Assembly: GCF_020497125.1 (NCBI RefSeq)
Contig: NC_059084.1
Location: 36,988,185-37,052,184 of the forward strand
Direction of reading: 5' to 3'
Length of the DNA stretch: 64,000 nucleotides
DNA from: Mauremys mutica
Taxonomy: Eukaryota > Chordata > Testudines > Geoemydidae
The position numbers and the translations under genes were made by a program. The notes beneath the pieces were generated by a model, which was not told where the DNA came from, ran no database searches, and saw nothing but the letters and a program-made list of their open reading frames with translations. Below are positions 43,465 through 56,480 of this stretch, piece by piece (within the stretch, counting starts at the first letter, position 1; each line of letters begins with the position of its first letter).

Positions 43465-44055
43465 GTGATGGATCACTCTGCCTCTGAAACCAGCTTAACA
43501 GGCTCAAGTGAGGCGTGGTTCTCTGTGCCAAGACCAAACATCGGTCGGGCATCCGGGGCAGCCCATGTGCATCTGTGGAGGATGCTATGAAAGGATGGTG
43601 CACACGTGCTGGATGGGTGCTCTTTTCATCCTGGGCTCCTCACAGGCCTCCCGCTAAGCACTGTCGACTCCAAGGCCACTGACCGACTCCGGACAATGCG
43701 GCTGGTTTCCGATCCTAACTTGATTGTTATGCCCACATGCAAAAACTATAAATAGATACGGATGATGAAAACTGCTTCTTGCCTTATGACTATCAGGCCA
43801 TCATGTTTTTGAAAGCAGAGGACAAAGAGAAGGAAAGAGATTTGTGAATCCAAACACACCAAAGACTGAGATTTTGCAATGTGCCCAAAGAATTTGGACA
43901 CCATGAAAATAACTGGGAAACTAGGAGTCTAAATCCCTTTGGCTTTTTCAAGGTTGCAGTCCCTGCACATGTAGCCCTTAGGCTGCAGTGCTGTCAGTAG
44001 TGGAAGAGAGATGAGCCAGCTTCCAGCAGATCATGCTCCTGCAACACTAATTAAA
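43465..44055. other. No gene recognised
   Basis: Unique-looking sequence with no long frame and no repeat ends. Confidence 0.4.
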
Positions 44056-44059
44056 AGTG

Positions 44060-44500
44060 AAAAGGGAAGTATTATTTACCCTTCACATTACACAAAAAAC
44101 AGGTGTTACCAAATGAAATTAATAGGCCGGGGTTTAATATAAACATAAGGCAGTATTTCTTCATACGACACACACTCAGGCTGTGGAGCTTGTGGCCAGG
44201 GGATACTGTAATGGAGAAAAGTTTAACTGGATTCAGAAAATAATTAGATCATTTCATGAAGGATAGGTCCATCAGTGGCTGTGAGCCAAGATGGGCAGAG
44301 ATGCAATGCCATGCTCTGGGTTTCCTTAAGCCTCCAAGAGCCAGAAGCTGGGACTGGATGACAAGGGATGGGCCACTCGATAAAATGCTCTGTTCTGTTC
44401 ATTCCCTCAGAAGCACCTGGCACTGGGCACTGTCAGAAGACTAGGTGCTGGGCTGGAAGGACAATTGGTCTAACTCAGTATGGCTGTTCTTATGGTCTTA
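44060..44500 (+). mobile_element. CR1 3' end
   Basis: The 3' UTR with GAAGCACCTGGCACTGGGCA ends in GGCTGTTCTTATGG, the CR1 terminal motif. It lies immediately upstream of block F copy 2. Confidence 0.75.
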
Positions 44501-44514
44501 ATAATGACCCCAAT

Positions 44515-45526
44515 AAGACTTAAGCTCACAACACCTGATGCCATATCTTAGCACAGAAATAGCATGGCATGGGGCTGATGCGTATTCTTCCCTGCAATTT
44601 AGAGTGATTATGTGAAGGAAGAAGAACCCCCATTGAATACCCTGGGGTATCTGCCCTATTTGTGAAGGGCAGAAATGTGCCCTTGAAAATTTTAATAATG
44701 GAAGAAGGGGAGAGAGATGGGGAAGGACACAATGAGAGAGGGGGAGACTGACTGATGACTGGTGTAAATGGTTTCCTCTGGGGACTGAAAAGAAGTCTGA
44801 ACTTTGAGAAAGAAACAGGTTCAATTGGGATTTCAGTTGAGGGTTATGGCTTTGTCCTCCCATTTGCGCCTCGCTATGGAAGGAAGGGGGCTCTGTGAAA
44901 AGAGACAGGTGGAGGAATCTGCTGACGTACATACACAAGACAAAAACACACACAGGAAACAACAGCAGAGATAGACAAGACCTGACTCTAACAATTCAGA
45001 GGCACAACCTCACAAAACACAAAAATGCACACAAGAAACATGAGACATGCAAGACTGACACAAGAAAGGACTTTGAATACACAAAATACAAACACACACA
45101 AAAATACCTGAAACACACAAAAAATGATTCACATCACATAACCAACCAAACAAGCCTGAATGTGAGACATGGGAAGATGTGACTCACAAAAGCAAGAGTT
45201 TGGGGCTTATTCTTTTTGAGCAGTGAATACCAGTAGAAAGGTGCTTATAGTGGTATAGTTTATAGAAGCTGGGAATGGGTGACCAGGGATGGATCACTTG
45301 ATGATTACCTGTTCTGTTCATTCGCTCTGTGACACCTGGCATTGGCCACTGTTGGAAGACAGGATAGTGGGCTAGATGGCCCTTTGGTCTGGCCCACTAT
45401 GGCCGTTCTTATGTTCTTATTGGTTATAGTGGTCTATCTGCACCAAACTAGGGGCTGTACCTGGATGATAGTTAAATGAATACAAAAACTTCTCTATATC
45501 TACCCATCAATCCCCATACACACCCA

Positions 45527-45557
<31 letters not shown>

Positions 45558-45720
45558 ATGTTTGTGGCTTTAGAATTGTGGGGGATTCTAAAGCCTGCCA
45601 GATGCTACAGGAACATGATACGTTGTTCCTACCATGAACATTCCTGACTTATAGGATTGATGGAGCCTGCAAGCTGGGGAGGAGGCCACCGTGACTCTGG
45701 CAAACCAGGTGCCAGCTCAT
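44515..45720 (+). repeat. Block F, second copy
   Basis: Direct repeat of 30300-31480. It carries a CR1 tail (45265-45421) that the other copy lacks, and a CT microsatellite (45527-45553). About 120 bases near the start are absent relative to the first copy. Confidence 0.65.
45265..45421 (+). mobile_element. CR1 3' tail inserted in block F
   Basis: It reads GAAGCTGGGAATGGGTGACC through GGGCTAGATGGCCCTTTGG to CTTATGTTCTTAT. TTATAGTGGT occurs on both sides (about 45246 and 45424), a possible target duplication. Absent from the paralogous site at about 31040. Confidence 0.8.
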
Positions 45721-46903
45721 GCCAAGGCCCCAGTCCTCACTGAACACTTGCAAATGCCATAGTTGGAACCTGTCTGGCTCACTTGTGTGTTAGTTTTGTT
45801 AAAATTGGTATTAGATTTATAGAGAGGTGTTTAGTGTTCAGACTTTATGAAATGGTGTATATTTTAAGCTCACTTTATAAATACCTGTATCCCATGTGAC
45901 AAGGTAATATTTAAGTGTTTTCTTTTTAACTAGGAAACCCCAACAGTCAGGAGAGATGCATCATCGAGTGCGAAATACTAGTTTACAACAAGTGTCATCT
46001 CCTGTCCAACAAAAAAGTCCTATAGAGACCAGACATCAATGGACAAAAGACCCGTGGCGGGGGGACGGGGACCTGCACAAGCCCTTGTCCCATCACAGTT
46101 TGAACTCTGGGGAAATGGAATAAAAATCCCTGACCAGAAGGAACTGTATCACCATGATGCCTGAAATTTGGAGAGGGCAATATTTCTTAACATAAGCAAG
46201 AGATCCCCATGCTGCTTAGCTTGAGTGATCCATAAATGACATGTAGAGCTAGCATATTAAAGCAGATTCCATCACCTTTTGACACCCAAGACTGCAACTC
46301 ATTTGTGGATGAATGTTTACCTGTCTTAACCTCATAAATACCTTTCATTTCTTTTTTGTAGTAAATAAATCTTTAGCTAGTTCAGGATAGTCTACAAGAG
46401 TTGTCTTTGGTGTGTGATCCAAGGTGTAAAATGACCTGGGGTAAGTGACTGGTCCTTTGGGGCTGGGAGTAACCTGAATATTATTGTGATTTTTGGTGTA
46501 AGGGGCTGGCTATCACAAGGACAGATTTGCCTGGGATGAGAGATAAACCAGAGTATCTAAGGGGATTCTCCATGACTCCATGTTAAGGCTGTTACAGTGT
46601 TTGAGGAGTTCACACTTGATACTTGGTTTGTGAAATCTAGTTATAGTACACACAATCATTGTGGGGTTTGTGCCTTGATTTCTGAATGTATCCTGAAGGT
46701 TTTTTGTCTATTTACAGGTGGTAAATGGCTATGGAAGGAAGGAAGGAATCATTTACTCATAGATTCTTGAGCAAAATCTGAAGGCTGAGTAGGAGGAGAG
46801 GGGTGGGAAAAACCTGAGGCCACTGAAATCCCTGTCAAAAGCTCAGATGACTCTCAAAGGCTTAGGGATACTGGAAGGAGGGATTTCTGTGCATGTTTGT
46901 TTG
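45721..46903. other. No gene recognised; possibly LTR-derived
   Basis: AT-rich stretches, TTTATAAATACC and a late AATAAATC motif. No matching ends or conserved frame. Confidence 0.35.
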
Positions 46904-48324
46904 TGTAAGCAGAGTTAGGATGAGCTCTACCCTGACATCTGGTGGTGAGTTGTGGAAAAGAACTTAAGGGGCTGGTCTTGTTTGCATAGGCACCCCCACC
47001 CCACCAAGCCTGAGCCCACAGCTGCTCAAATGGTCACTTTGGCTGCTGTGGGATCCCCAGTTTCTCTGTTATTGGGGCAGGAAGAATGAAGTGTTGTTAC
47101 CCTGATTATGTGAATCAAGGCCAGTAGAACTGTTTTATGACAGAGGAACTCACCATCAACTAAGTGGCACTTGCTAGACAAGGGACATGAGTTCCAAAAC
47201 CCAGTGAATTGAGAGAGATCAGAAGTAAGTATTTGTATTTGATGGTCTAGGCTGTCTTTTGGGTCTGACATACTAATTGCACCCTTTTCTCTCTCCACTG
47301 TTGAATTGCAGAGCTGATTTTGAGTCTGTTAAGAGTCTAATTACAGATTGCTGTGCTGAGTTAACTTTGGGCCAATGGTGCACTAGTGCTGCTGCTCTTT
47401 TTCTACAAGCTGAAATCACTAAAGAGCTAAAATTACTAAGAGCTGAGATCACTGAGTGCTGTGTTAACTAGTGGGGGAGCCTGAAGATATATTGCTAAGC
47501 AGCTGGCACAGTGGAGCAGTTTGTGGGATGAGTGGAGCGGCCCATGGGACTGCAAGTGGAGTGAAGCAGGGTGGAGCTGAGCAGTTTGTTGGATGGTTGG
47601 AGTGGCACCTGGGATGATGAGGGGAGCTGAGAAGTTTGTGGGATGGTTGGAGCAGTCCATGGGATGGCGAGTGGAGTGAAGTGGGGCAGAGCGGAGCAGT
47701 TTGTGGGATGCTGGAAGCGGCTCCTGGGATGGCTGGTGGAGTGGAGTGGCTCGTGGTGAAGGCTGCAGCAGAACCCCATGGAGAGGTTGGGCAGTCGGCC
47801 TTGGACCACGTAAGGTGCTCCTTAACACCCCGCGCACTCCTCCCCCCGCTATTTCCATCCAGGCTGTGGGGGGGTGAGGGTAAAACTCTGCAGATAAACT
47901 TTTGAACTCTGTGGCTGCACTGACAAAGGACATAGTCTTTTGGGGTGTTGGACTTTTGGGACTTCGGGGTGATCTTTTGGGGTGGTGGATTTAAGACCCT
48001 GAGGAGAAAAGGACACTGCCAAACTTACCTAGGGTGGGTCTTTTGCTCATGGTTTGGGTTATGAATCCTGTTTGTGGTGTTTCCCCAACATAATGCCGCA
48101 TTGTTTCCCTCCTTTATTAAAAGGATTTTGCTACACTCAGACTCTGTGCTTGCGAGAGGGGAAGTATTGCCTCTTAGAGGCACCCGAGAGTAGTATGTAA
48201 TTGTCTCAGGTCACTGGGTGGTGGCTCGAGCTGGTTTTGCATTGCATTATTGAAATGCAACCCCTAGATACTGAACCCAGCCCTTGTTGCTGCCAACTCA
48301 GACGGGCAGAAAGGTTACATTTGT
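46904..48324 (+). mobile_element. LTR-type repeat with internal minisatellite
   Basis: It begins TGTAAGCAGAG and ends GGTTACA (complementary TGTAA/TTACA tips). The family is shared with 18459 and 53700. A G-rich array of TTTGTGGGATG...GGAGCGGC units (47515-47765) is larger than in the other copies. It is inserted beside CR1 sequence. Confidence 0.62.
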
Positions 48325-48325
48325 T

Positions 48326-48900
48326 TTTCCTAATGTCAAACCTAAACCACCCTTGCTGCAATTTAAGCTCATTGCTTCTTGTCCTATCCTCAGAGGATAA
48401 GAAGAATAATTTTCCCCTTCTCCTTGTAACAACATTTTATGTTCTTAAAAACTGTTATCATGTCCCCTCTCAGTTTTCTCTTTTCTAGACTAAACAAACA
48501 TTTTTTTTTCAATTTTCCCTTATAGGTCCTGTTTTCTAGATCTTTAATCATTTTTGTTGCTCTGCTCTGGACCTTCTCCAATTTTTCCACATCTTTCCTG
48601 AAATGTGGTGTCCCAACTGGACACAATATTCCAGTTGAGGCCAAATCAGCATGGAGCAGAGCAGAAGAATGATTTCTCATATCTTACTTACGACACTCCT
48701 GCTAATACATCCCAGAATGAGGTTTGGGGTTTTTGCAACAGTGTTACATTGTTGACTCATATTTAGCTTGTGATCCACTATGATCCCTTTCTGCAGTACT
48801 CCTTCCTAGCCAGCCATTTCCCATTTTGTATGCATGCAACTGATTGTTCCTTCCCAAGTGGTGAACTTTGAATTTTTCCATTATGAAATGTTCCTCTCCA
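48326..48900 (-). mobile_element. CR1 LINE 3' fragment (minus)
   Basis: A minus frame at 48390-48680 carries LEKVQSRATKMIKDLENR and LFSLEKRKLRGDMI, the C-terminus of CR1 ORF2, followed by its 3' UTR. Decayed. Confidence 0.85.
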
Positions 48901-49639
48901 GATCACCAAGCCAGCTGTGTATCCAGGTTATTAAAGGAGCTTGCCCATTCTGGGTGCCAACCTTGCCCTGACCCTTGGTATTTCCAGAGTATGTGTGTCA
49001 GAGAAAGAAATATATGAACCCTGCACACTAGGACACCAGGACACAGAAACACACTCACAGTCAGTTTGCAACCGCAGTAAAATCTTTTATTGCAGCCAGA
49101 GCAGCACATTTCCTTCTGAATCAAACCCCTGCCAGAATGTTAAGTAGAAGAAGGGAAGTGTAAGGGGTAAACCTCAATGATGAAAAAATGGTTTTCATAT
49201 ATATATATATATATTTTAGAATGTTAGTCATAACAAACTTGCCTGTGCCTTTACTGAATTGTAGACAGATGCACAATTATTTTTATCTGTGATGTTTGGA
49301 GAATATAAAGATTTATATGCTCATGTTTTTGGTTTCTCAGGTTAATTAAAGAAATCACAGGAGGATTTCAGTTTCTATCTTATGTTCATGGTATAGACAT
49401 AGAGACATTAGATTAAGAACATACAGCACTCTTGCTGGAAGACTGAAATGGAACACAACTTCACTTATTAGAATTCAGAATCGTAACACAGACAAACCCA
49501 AAAGCAGAGAGAGACAAAGCAGGCTGCTCCCCAAGGCACAACTCACCCCACTTTACTCTATGATGTCTCTCTGCAGACTGATTGCTGAACACCCAGATTG
49601 CATGCTTCCCTCCAGAGCCCCTTGCAGGCAAGCAGGACC

Positions 49640-52600
49640 TGTGATGGAAAGCTTAAGCTACATTATAAAGTTTAGTCACAAGATGGCACTGTGTAAAGAA
49701 AACCAGAGCACATCTTTTCAGAATGCTGGATACAGTCTATATTCCTTCTTACACTACAGTTGTGGTTATTACCAGTGTCCATTTGGCCTCTGTCTCTGTG
49801 TGAGTATCCTGACAGAGTGTCAGAAGCAAAATAATAGAAACTGCAGAATTTCATCAAAATGCCTAAGTTTCATGCTTCAGAGAGCTTCAGCTTCAGCAAA
49901 TCATCAGACCTGCCTTCATGGAAGGAGCGGTTTGCACATTTTCCCATTGCAACTAAACTCCAAGGAGAATGAGGAGGTGCAAGTTAGCTCCCTACTCTGT
50001 GCTGGAGGCTGGGAAACTGAATATAGCATTAAAACCTTTGCCTTGGAAAGGAGAGCCACAAGAACAATTCTGTGGAGTGGCTGACTGAGTCTGATGAGTA
50101 TTTTATGCCTCAGCGTAATGTGGTTAATGAGTGTGCAAGATATACCTGTATGTTCCAAAACCTGGGGAGTCTGTGGAATATTTTATAAGAGGATTTTTTG
50201 GCATGGCAGAAAACTGTGATTATGAAGACAAAAAGGAAGAGCACATTAGAGACAGAAGAGTGACTGGAATTTTAGACAAGGGGCTGCCGGATAAACTGCT
50301 AAAGAAGAGGGGTTGAACCTCTGAGACAGCAGTAGAAATGGCAATAGAATTGAATATGATTATGAGTCAAAACAGAGACCATTGGCTGCCAGAAAGAAAC
50401 ACAGAGGGAGTGACTTACAACAGAGTCATGTTAGAGGATATAGCACAGCTGCAAAAAACAATTGTAATAAATTCTCAGAGGCAAGATGGGGTAAGCCCAT
50501 GGCAAAAGGGAATGCTTTTCCAACTAGATGCACCGGACATGGAGCCAAATGTCTTAAATTCACAAAAAATGGTCCTTTTGCTACTGTCTGCCACACAAAG
50601 GCAGGACGTGAAGTGACCACTGACAGTCAAGAGACATTTTTTTCTGGGCTCTGTCGTGTGTAATGACACAGAGTCAGCCTGGAGGGTGGAACTGAATGTT
50701 TATGGAAAGGTTGTTAATTCTAAGCCAGATTTGGATGCAGTTGTAACAGTCATATAAGAAGGGACTTATAATCACCTTCAATCCTTCCCAGAGCTGACAG
50801 CAGCAGATGCTATCTTAAATAGCCTCAGAAGTGTTGTGAACTGCATGGCTTTAATTTTAATGTACATGGGATTAGAGTATGGGAGGCAGAAAATCTCCTC
50901 AGTCCCAGTGTGACTGCCAGAATGGGTCTAATGAGAAAAGTGGATAAAGATGATGAAACATTTGGTGATATTGGACTTTTAGAAGGTAATCCAGTAGAAC
51001 TAATCTTAAGAGAGACTACTGAACCATACTGTGTACATACATCCCACAGAATTCCTATCTTGTTACTTCCCAAAGTAGAAACTGAATTAAAGAGAATGGA
51101 AAAGAAAGGCATAACTGAGAAAATGTCAGAGCCATGGTGCGTAGCAGTGGTATCTGTTCTAAAGCAAAATTAGGAAATACGAATTTTTGTGGATCTTAAA
51201 AAAATTGAAGAAGTGGTAGTGAGAATAAAATATATCCTCCCAGCACTAGAAGACTTTCTCCCTAAAGTGGCAGGAGCTCCAAGGTAGATGCTTCAAGTGG
51301 TTTCAGGCAATTCCTTTAAGCAAAGAGAGCGCTCAACTACCTACATTCATTACATGATCTGGGGGATATTGCTTTCAAAGATGACGTTTCAGGATTACCA
51401 GAACTCCTAGAATTTTCCAAAGGAAGATGGCAGAGCTGCTAAAGAACATAAATGTTGGTGTTGTTTTTATGGATGACATTTTAGTAGATGGGTCATCAAT
51501 GGAAGAACATGACAAAACCCTCATTGCCATTCTCAGCCTCATCAGTGAGTCTGAATGGAAGTTAAAGAAAAATGTTTACTGCCTAAATCAAATTAAATTT
51601 TGGGGTCAGGTAATAAACAAGGATGGATTTAGTGCTAGCCCTGAGAAAGTAAAAGCAATTAGAAAATTGAAAGCACCAACAAATGTACCAGAAATGAGAC
51701 ACATAGTGGATATGGCAAATTATCTTCATCAATACCTGCAAAACCTTTTGATAGTGACAAACCCACAGAATGAACTGTTCAGGTTCAATGCATCTTGGCT
51801 ATGGAGGCCAAATCAGAAGACTGCCTTCAAAAGGGTAAAATAACGTATCTCAACTGCTCCTGTTTTAAAGATCTACAATGTAAACAAGCTCACAGTAGTC
51901 TGGGCCAATGCCAGTAGCTATGGCCTTGTTGGTGTATTTTTGCATGGCTCTGAGGGCAAGCCACTTTCATTCTGCTCTTGTACACTTACAGATAAAGTCA
52001 GTGGGAAGAACTCCCTTCAGCGTGACAGCCCTTCTCGGAGAACAATTCTCTCGGGGGTTAAGCCATAGGCCCCTCTGCCTCCTGGAATTATACTTCTCTG
52101 AGCCTTCAGCATGTCTATCTCTCACCATGGGCCCTCTCAGAGAGTCGACTCACTGTGGATCACCAGGGCCTCCACTCCCAGAGGGAATGATACAACCCCG
52201 ATCTCTAGACTGGAATGACTCTCAGGCATCATAAAACAGAAGGGTTTATTGAGCATCTGAACCAAGCACAGGAAATTCCCTTGACCCTTGGGCCTAGAAA
52301 CCCTCAGTCTCTCCTGCACTCAGGGGAGCTCTGGCTGCTCTCTCTCCCGAGTCCAGAAGCCCTTCCTTCCAGCTGAGCATCAGTGGCCTGCAAGCCTTGC
52401 CTCTTTCCTTTGTCTTCTGTCTCAGGTAAACAGGCTGCCTGGGCCTCCTCTCCTCTTATCCATCCTTTGTTCCCCACTTGGCTGGAACCGGCTGGTCAGG
52501 TCACCAGGGTTCTCTCTCCTCAGCCCATTGTCCTCCCAGTGGCCAGAACCAGCTGTGACTTTTGAGCTGGGTCTCCCAGTAACAGGTCACTAGTCGCTGG

Positions 52601-53378
52601 GGTATCCATTCTCCAGGCCATTGTCCAGGATCCCAACTGCAAGGCAAGCTCACCACTGGTCCATTGTAACAACAAACTCTCTCTCCCACCACCTCATTAA
52701 AGAAGTAACACCTAGAGAAACTGAGTCCCATACACTCTGCATGCAAACCATTGAAAAAATAAGCAAATCCCCCACTTCATCAAACAGACCAATGTCAGGA
52801 AGGTGACTGTACCTGCTACAGAAAGCAGCCTTGGCAGCAGAATCTTGATGAAGTTTTTGGTTACATTTGGGTAGAACGGCCCAAGTATGTGACGAACACA
52901 ATGGCCATGGCAAGAGCCTACTCTGCTGTACATGAACTATTTAGCGAGTCCAATGGACTAATGTTTAAAGGTGATCACATTGTCATCCCACGTGTTTTGA
53001 GAGGAGAAATACTAGAGTTCATATATGAAAGACATCAAGGACTAACTAAATGCCGGGAAGGTGCCATTGGGTGGCCTGGAATCAGCAAAGACATAACATA
53101 TCTTCTTGTGAACACCGCAGAACTAACAGAGCATCGCAATGCAAAGAGCATCTGATAACAACACCTCTACCACACAGACTCTAGGAGGGGCTTTCAGAAA
53201 ACAGGGAGTTGTGATGGAGAGCTTAGAATGCATTATAATGTTTTGTCACAAGGTGGCACTGTGTGAGGAATCCAGCAGCTCATCTTTAACAAATGTTGGA
53301 GCCTTTTTTTTATTTCAATAAAACCATGGTTGATGCCAGCTTCTATTTTGCCTCTGTCTCTGTGTGACTAACCTGACA
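49640..53378 (+). mobile_element. Ty3/gypsy copy 3, LTR to LTR, internally decayed
   Basis: 5' LTR 49640-49814 and 3' LTR 53210-53378, both TGTGATGG...CTGACA, roughly 170 bp and clearly diverged. Between them: gag (MAENCDYEDKKEEHIRDRR, about 50200-50260) and a damaged zinc knuckle with Cys and His lost (CLKFTKNGPFATVC). Next come the protease-side segment and HRIPILLLPKVE (51040-51075). Reverse transcriptase has the FMDD catalytic motif (VVFMDDILVDG, about 51455-51490), then part of RNase H. After an insertion comes an integrase zinc-domain remnant (RGEILEFIYERHQGL). Multiple stops and shifts make it inert. It is the most complete of the three copies. Confidence 0.8.
52025..52720. mobile_element. 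LTR-like insertion in gypsy copy 3
   Basis: RNase H-like text stops near 52020 and integrase-side text resumes near 52780. The material between is absent from copy 1, where only CR1/hAT interrupts. C/T-rich sequence with CATAAAACAGAAGGGTTTATTG (antisense polyadenylation-like) suggests a minus-oriented LTR. Ends not resolved. Confidence 0.45.
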
Positions 53379-53699
53379 GCCTCCTTTCCAAAGGCAGAGG
53401 GTGGATATATTGAGGGACTCTGTACCCATGTCAGAATCCCCTTCTTGAGTCCAGAGGAGAATGGGCAATGCAGTACCATTTGAAAATTTTCTGGAGGCTT
53501 CCCTGCCTTGATAAGGTGAGCTATTCTCCAATTTAATTTTATTACTTCTTAACCCCAATAGTGCCTTAATGACTAAATCTTAAAAAAATGATCTGATTCT
53601 GGAATCTGGAATTATATTTTGGCATGTGTCCTGAGGAGCCATCCCAAAAGTAGAATCCAGCCCACAGCATTGAAAAAGTTGGACTATCTATCTATCAAT
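53379..53699 (+). repeat. Gypsy 3' flank shared with 4881-5206
   Basis: TACCCATGTCAGAATCCCCTTC and TCCCTGCCTTGATAAGGTGA match the reverse complement of 4881-5206. Shared flank beyond the LTR shows that copies 1 and 3 are one insertion event duplicated. Confidence 0.75.
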
Positions 53700-55330
53700 C
53701 ATCAGCATCTGAATGAACTCTCCCCTGACAGCTAGCTTGGAGTGGGAGAGACTTCAGGTGCAAACTGTATTTACATTAACACACCTACTCTGCTTAGATA
53801 TCCAGAGCTGTGTCACTCAAAGTGATCAACTTTGGCTGGTGTTGGGTTAAAAATCCTAAATGCTCAATTACTGAGGGACAATCTACACTCATTCCTATAT
53901 TTGCTTCCCACAACCAACTCTCTGTATAACTTTCCATGAGTGATATACCTGAGTATTCAGATTCTAATATCTAAACGATACTGTTTATCTAAATGTGGAT
54001 TGTTGCAGATTATGTACTATATGTATTTTATGAGTTTTTAAACAAACTTTGTATTTGTGGATAATCTAAGCACTATACCCAGATGTACAGACACTCTTTT
54101 TTCAACCTGTGTATTATATAATTTTAACATTAGCTTTAATACAATTTTTAAATGTGAATGTAGGGGTAGTGAAATGTTATCAACTTTGTTGTCTTTATTG
54201 TATGAATAAAGGGGAGCAAAACTGCTTCACCTAACCTGTCCCAAATCAGGGGGTCACCATCAGCTGAAAGGATCTTGCTGAGCCAGGGTCTCAAATGCCA
54301 GAGCCCTGTGAAAGTAAGAGAGGTGTGGACAGTGAGGAGATGTGGCCTCTTCCTAAAGGTTAAACCTGTTCCTTCTCACTGTTGAATGAGAAAGCTAAAT
54401 GGGCTCAATTAGGAGCCTTTTTGTTATTTTAGGTGCTTAAAAGAGATGACAATCACTTGTGGTGGAACAACATCTTTGCCCAGCCTCAGAGCTGAAAATC
54501 ACTAAGAGCTGGGTGGAACCTCGAGGGATTGACATGCAGAGGTCACAACAGAGAAGCAGGTGGCAGAAGGTGACCAGCGAGTGGAACAGAGGCTGGCCGG
54601 CAGGGTGGCCGGTGGAGAGGAACTGTGGCCAGTGGGGCAGCCGACGGAGAGGAACCACAGCTGGCAGGGTGGCCAGCCAACACAAGTGCTCAGAGGGCAG
54701 AGCAAGCAAGATTCTTTCTTCCCTGGGTGGGAGGTGAACTCACACTGATGCACCTCTGAGCTCTGGTTCCTCACTGACCAAGGACACCACTGTGAGTGGG
54801 GTATGGTGAGGGAGCAGAGAGGGACACCGTACAGGAACTTTTGGGTTGTAGACTCAAGAACATGGGATGGAAGACTCTGCCCCATGCACTCTGAGGTGAG
54901 TGTCTTGCTCACAGTTTTATGTTTATGAATCCTGCTTGTGGCATTTTACCTAATTAATGTCAGGTGACGTTCCTCTTTTCATTAAAAATGGGAATGGGCG
55001 ACAGGAGATGGATCACTTGATGATTGCCTGTTCGGTTCCTTCCCTCTGGGGTACCTGGCATTGGCCACTGTCAGAAGACAGGATATTGGGCTAGATGGAC
55101 CTTTGGTCTGACCCAGTAGGGCCATTCTTATGTTCTTATTTTCTTAACAGTTTCTTTTCTACACTCAGACTTTGTGCTTGTGAGTGGTGTCAGAGGCGCA
55201 AAGGGGTGGTGTGTAATTTTTCCTGGTTGCTGGGTAGGGGCTCAAGCCAGTTTAGTGTTGTATTGTTAAAAAGGAACCCCTAGACATTGAACCTGGCTCT
55301 GGTTGCTGCCAGCTCTACCTGGCAAAAAGG
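53700..55330 (+). mobile_element. LTR-type repeat, third copy, with CR1 insertion
   Basis: It starts near GAATGAACTCTCCCCTGACA and ends near GCTCTACCTGGCAAAAAGG, like the copies at 18459 and 46904. It is absent from the matching place of unit 1 (about 4880). The interior is AT-rich and has a GGCAGGGTGGCC array (about 54590-54670). Confidence 0.58.
54990..55142 (+). mobile_element. CR1 3' tail in LTR repeat
   Basis: GGGAATGGGCGACAGGAGAT through GGGCTAGATGGACCTTTGG to CTTATGTTCTTAT. It interrupts the ATTAAAA...CTACACTCAGAC stretch of the LTR family. Confidence 0.85.
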
Positions 55331-55785
55331 TTCTATATCTATCCCCAGATACCCCGTCTGTCTAGTAGCTATCCCAATTCATCTCTCGCTCTCTCTTCAT
55401 GACAATTTGAAAATAGCTCTCCCACTATAGAAATAGGTACCTGAGTCTGTATTATTGTATCTTTCTGCCTATTCAGGTATCTGTCTGTACCTCACATACA
55501 TTGTGATTGACTAATGACCAGTGGAGATGAACCTAAGAGAATAGGAGTTGCAACACTGTACTAGATGGTGGGTCCATCTAGACCAGGAACATATCAGGGC
55601 TGGTGGCCTGGTCAAGCTACTTCAAGGGAAGGTGCAAGAGCTTCCCATAATGGGTGGCTCTGGGGTAGCCTGCTCATGGGGTACTTCATCCCTAAATCCC
55701 ATAACTTAATGGTGAACAGGAGGAATCTGATCTTTTCTGTATCGTTTATGGTATTTAAGCTCTCTCAGTATGTTCGAATGATCCG
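55331..55785. other. No gene recognised
   Basis: Mixed sequence with CT-rich runs between the LTR and block D copy 2. Confidence 0.4.
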
Positions 55786-55789
55786 TGTA

Positions 55790-56480
55790 AATGTGAACAA
55801 ATTTCCTTGAACTGGACCAAGTTCTCTCAGGTTCCGTAACACCCAGGAGCAGAGATACCTGTGATACAGTCTGGAGGGATGAAGCAGATGGTCACAAGCC
55901 ATAGAAGCATGACCGTAGAGTGACATCTCAGGGAGCTGAGAGATCCCAGGGGAAGCCCCAACTCCCAGGCTTGTTGGTCTAGGCATGTGACTCTCGCAGC
56001 CAGTGTGTGAGGGCCTAGGTTTAAATCCCTGATGGATGCAGGTCTTTTGCAAAGAGGAACAATATTGCAAATTGTTTCCAGCCTCTTCCTAAATGCAGAG
56101 AGAGAGAGAGAAGGAACAGAGAGTTGTGGTCAAAGGAGCCCAGGATCAGAGTGATTTAGAAAGTCCTGGGAGGGATGCTTTTTGGAAGTCTCAATGGGGT
56201 GGCAGAGCTGGAGTGAATTAAAGAAACATAAATGGGGGTTCAGAACTGGAGTATCCAGGAAAAACAGAAGATGGAGTGCATTAGAGAGTCCTGCTTCATG
56301 GGGTGATACCTTCCTCTCAAACTAGGGTGACCAGATGTACCGATTTTTTAGGGACACTCCTGATTTTTGGGTCTTTTTCTTATATAGGCTCCTATTAGCC
56401 TCCACCCCTGTCCCGATTTTTCACATTTGCTGTCTGGTCACCCTACTCTCAAACTCTATGTTCACCCCTTGTCCTCTTCA
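55790..56480 (-). repeat. Block D, second copy (unit 4)
   Basis: Reverse complement of 4276-4800 with a small MITE inserted. The continuity across 56480-56560 shows what block D's left neighbour looked like before the LTR entered unit 1. Confidence 0.68.
56323..56445. mobile_element. Short MITE, TAGGGTGACCAGA ends
   Basis: A 13-bp perfect inverted repeat TAGGGTGACCAGA / TCTGGTCACCCTA bounds 123 bp. CTCTCAAAC is duplicated on both sides (56314-56322 and 56446-56454). The first copy of block D has only one CTCAAAC-like site and no insert, confirming the event. A 9-bp duplication would suit a Mutator-like element, but I do not assign a superfamily. Confidence 0.85.
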
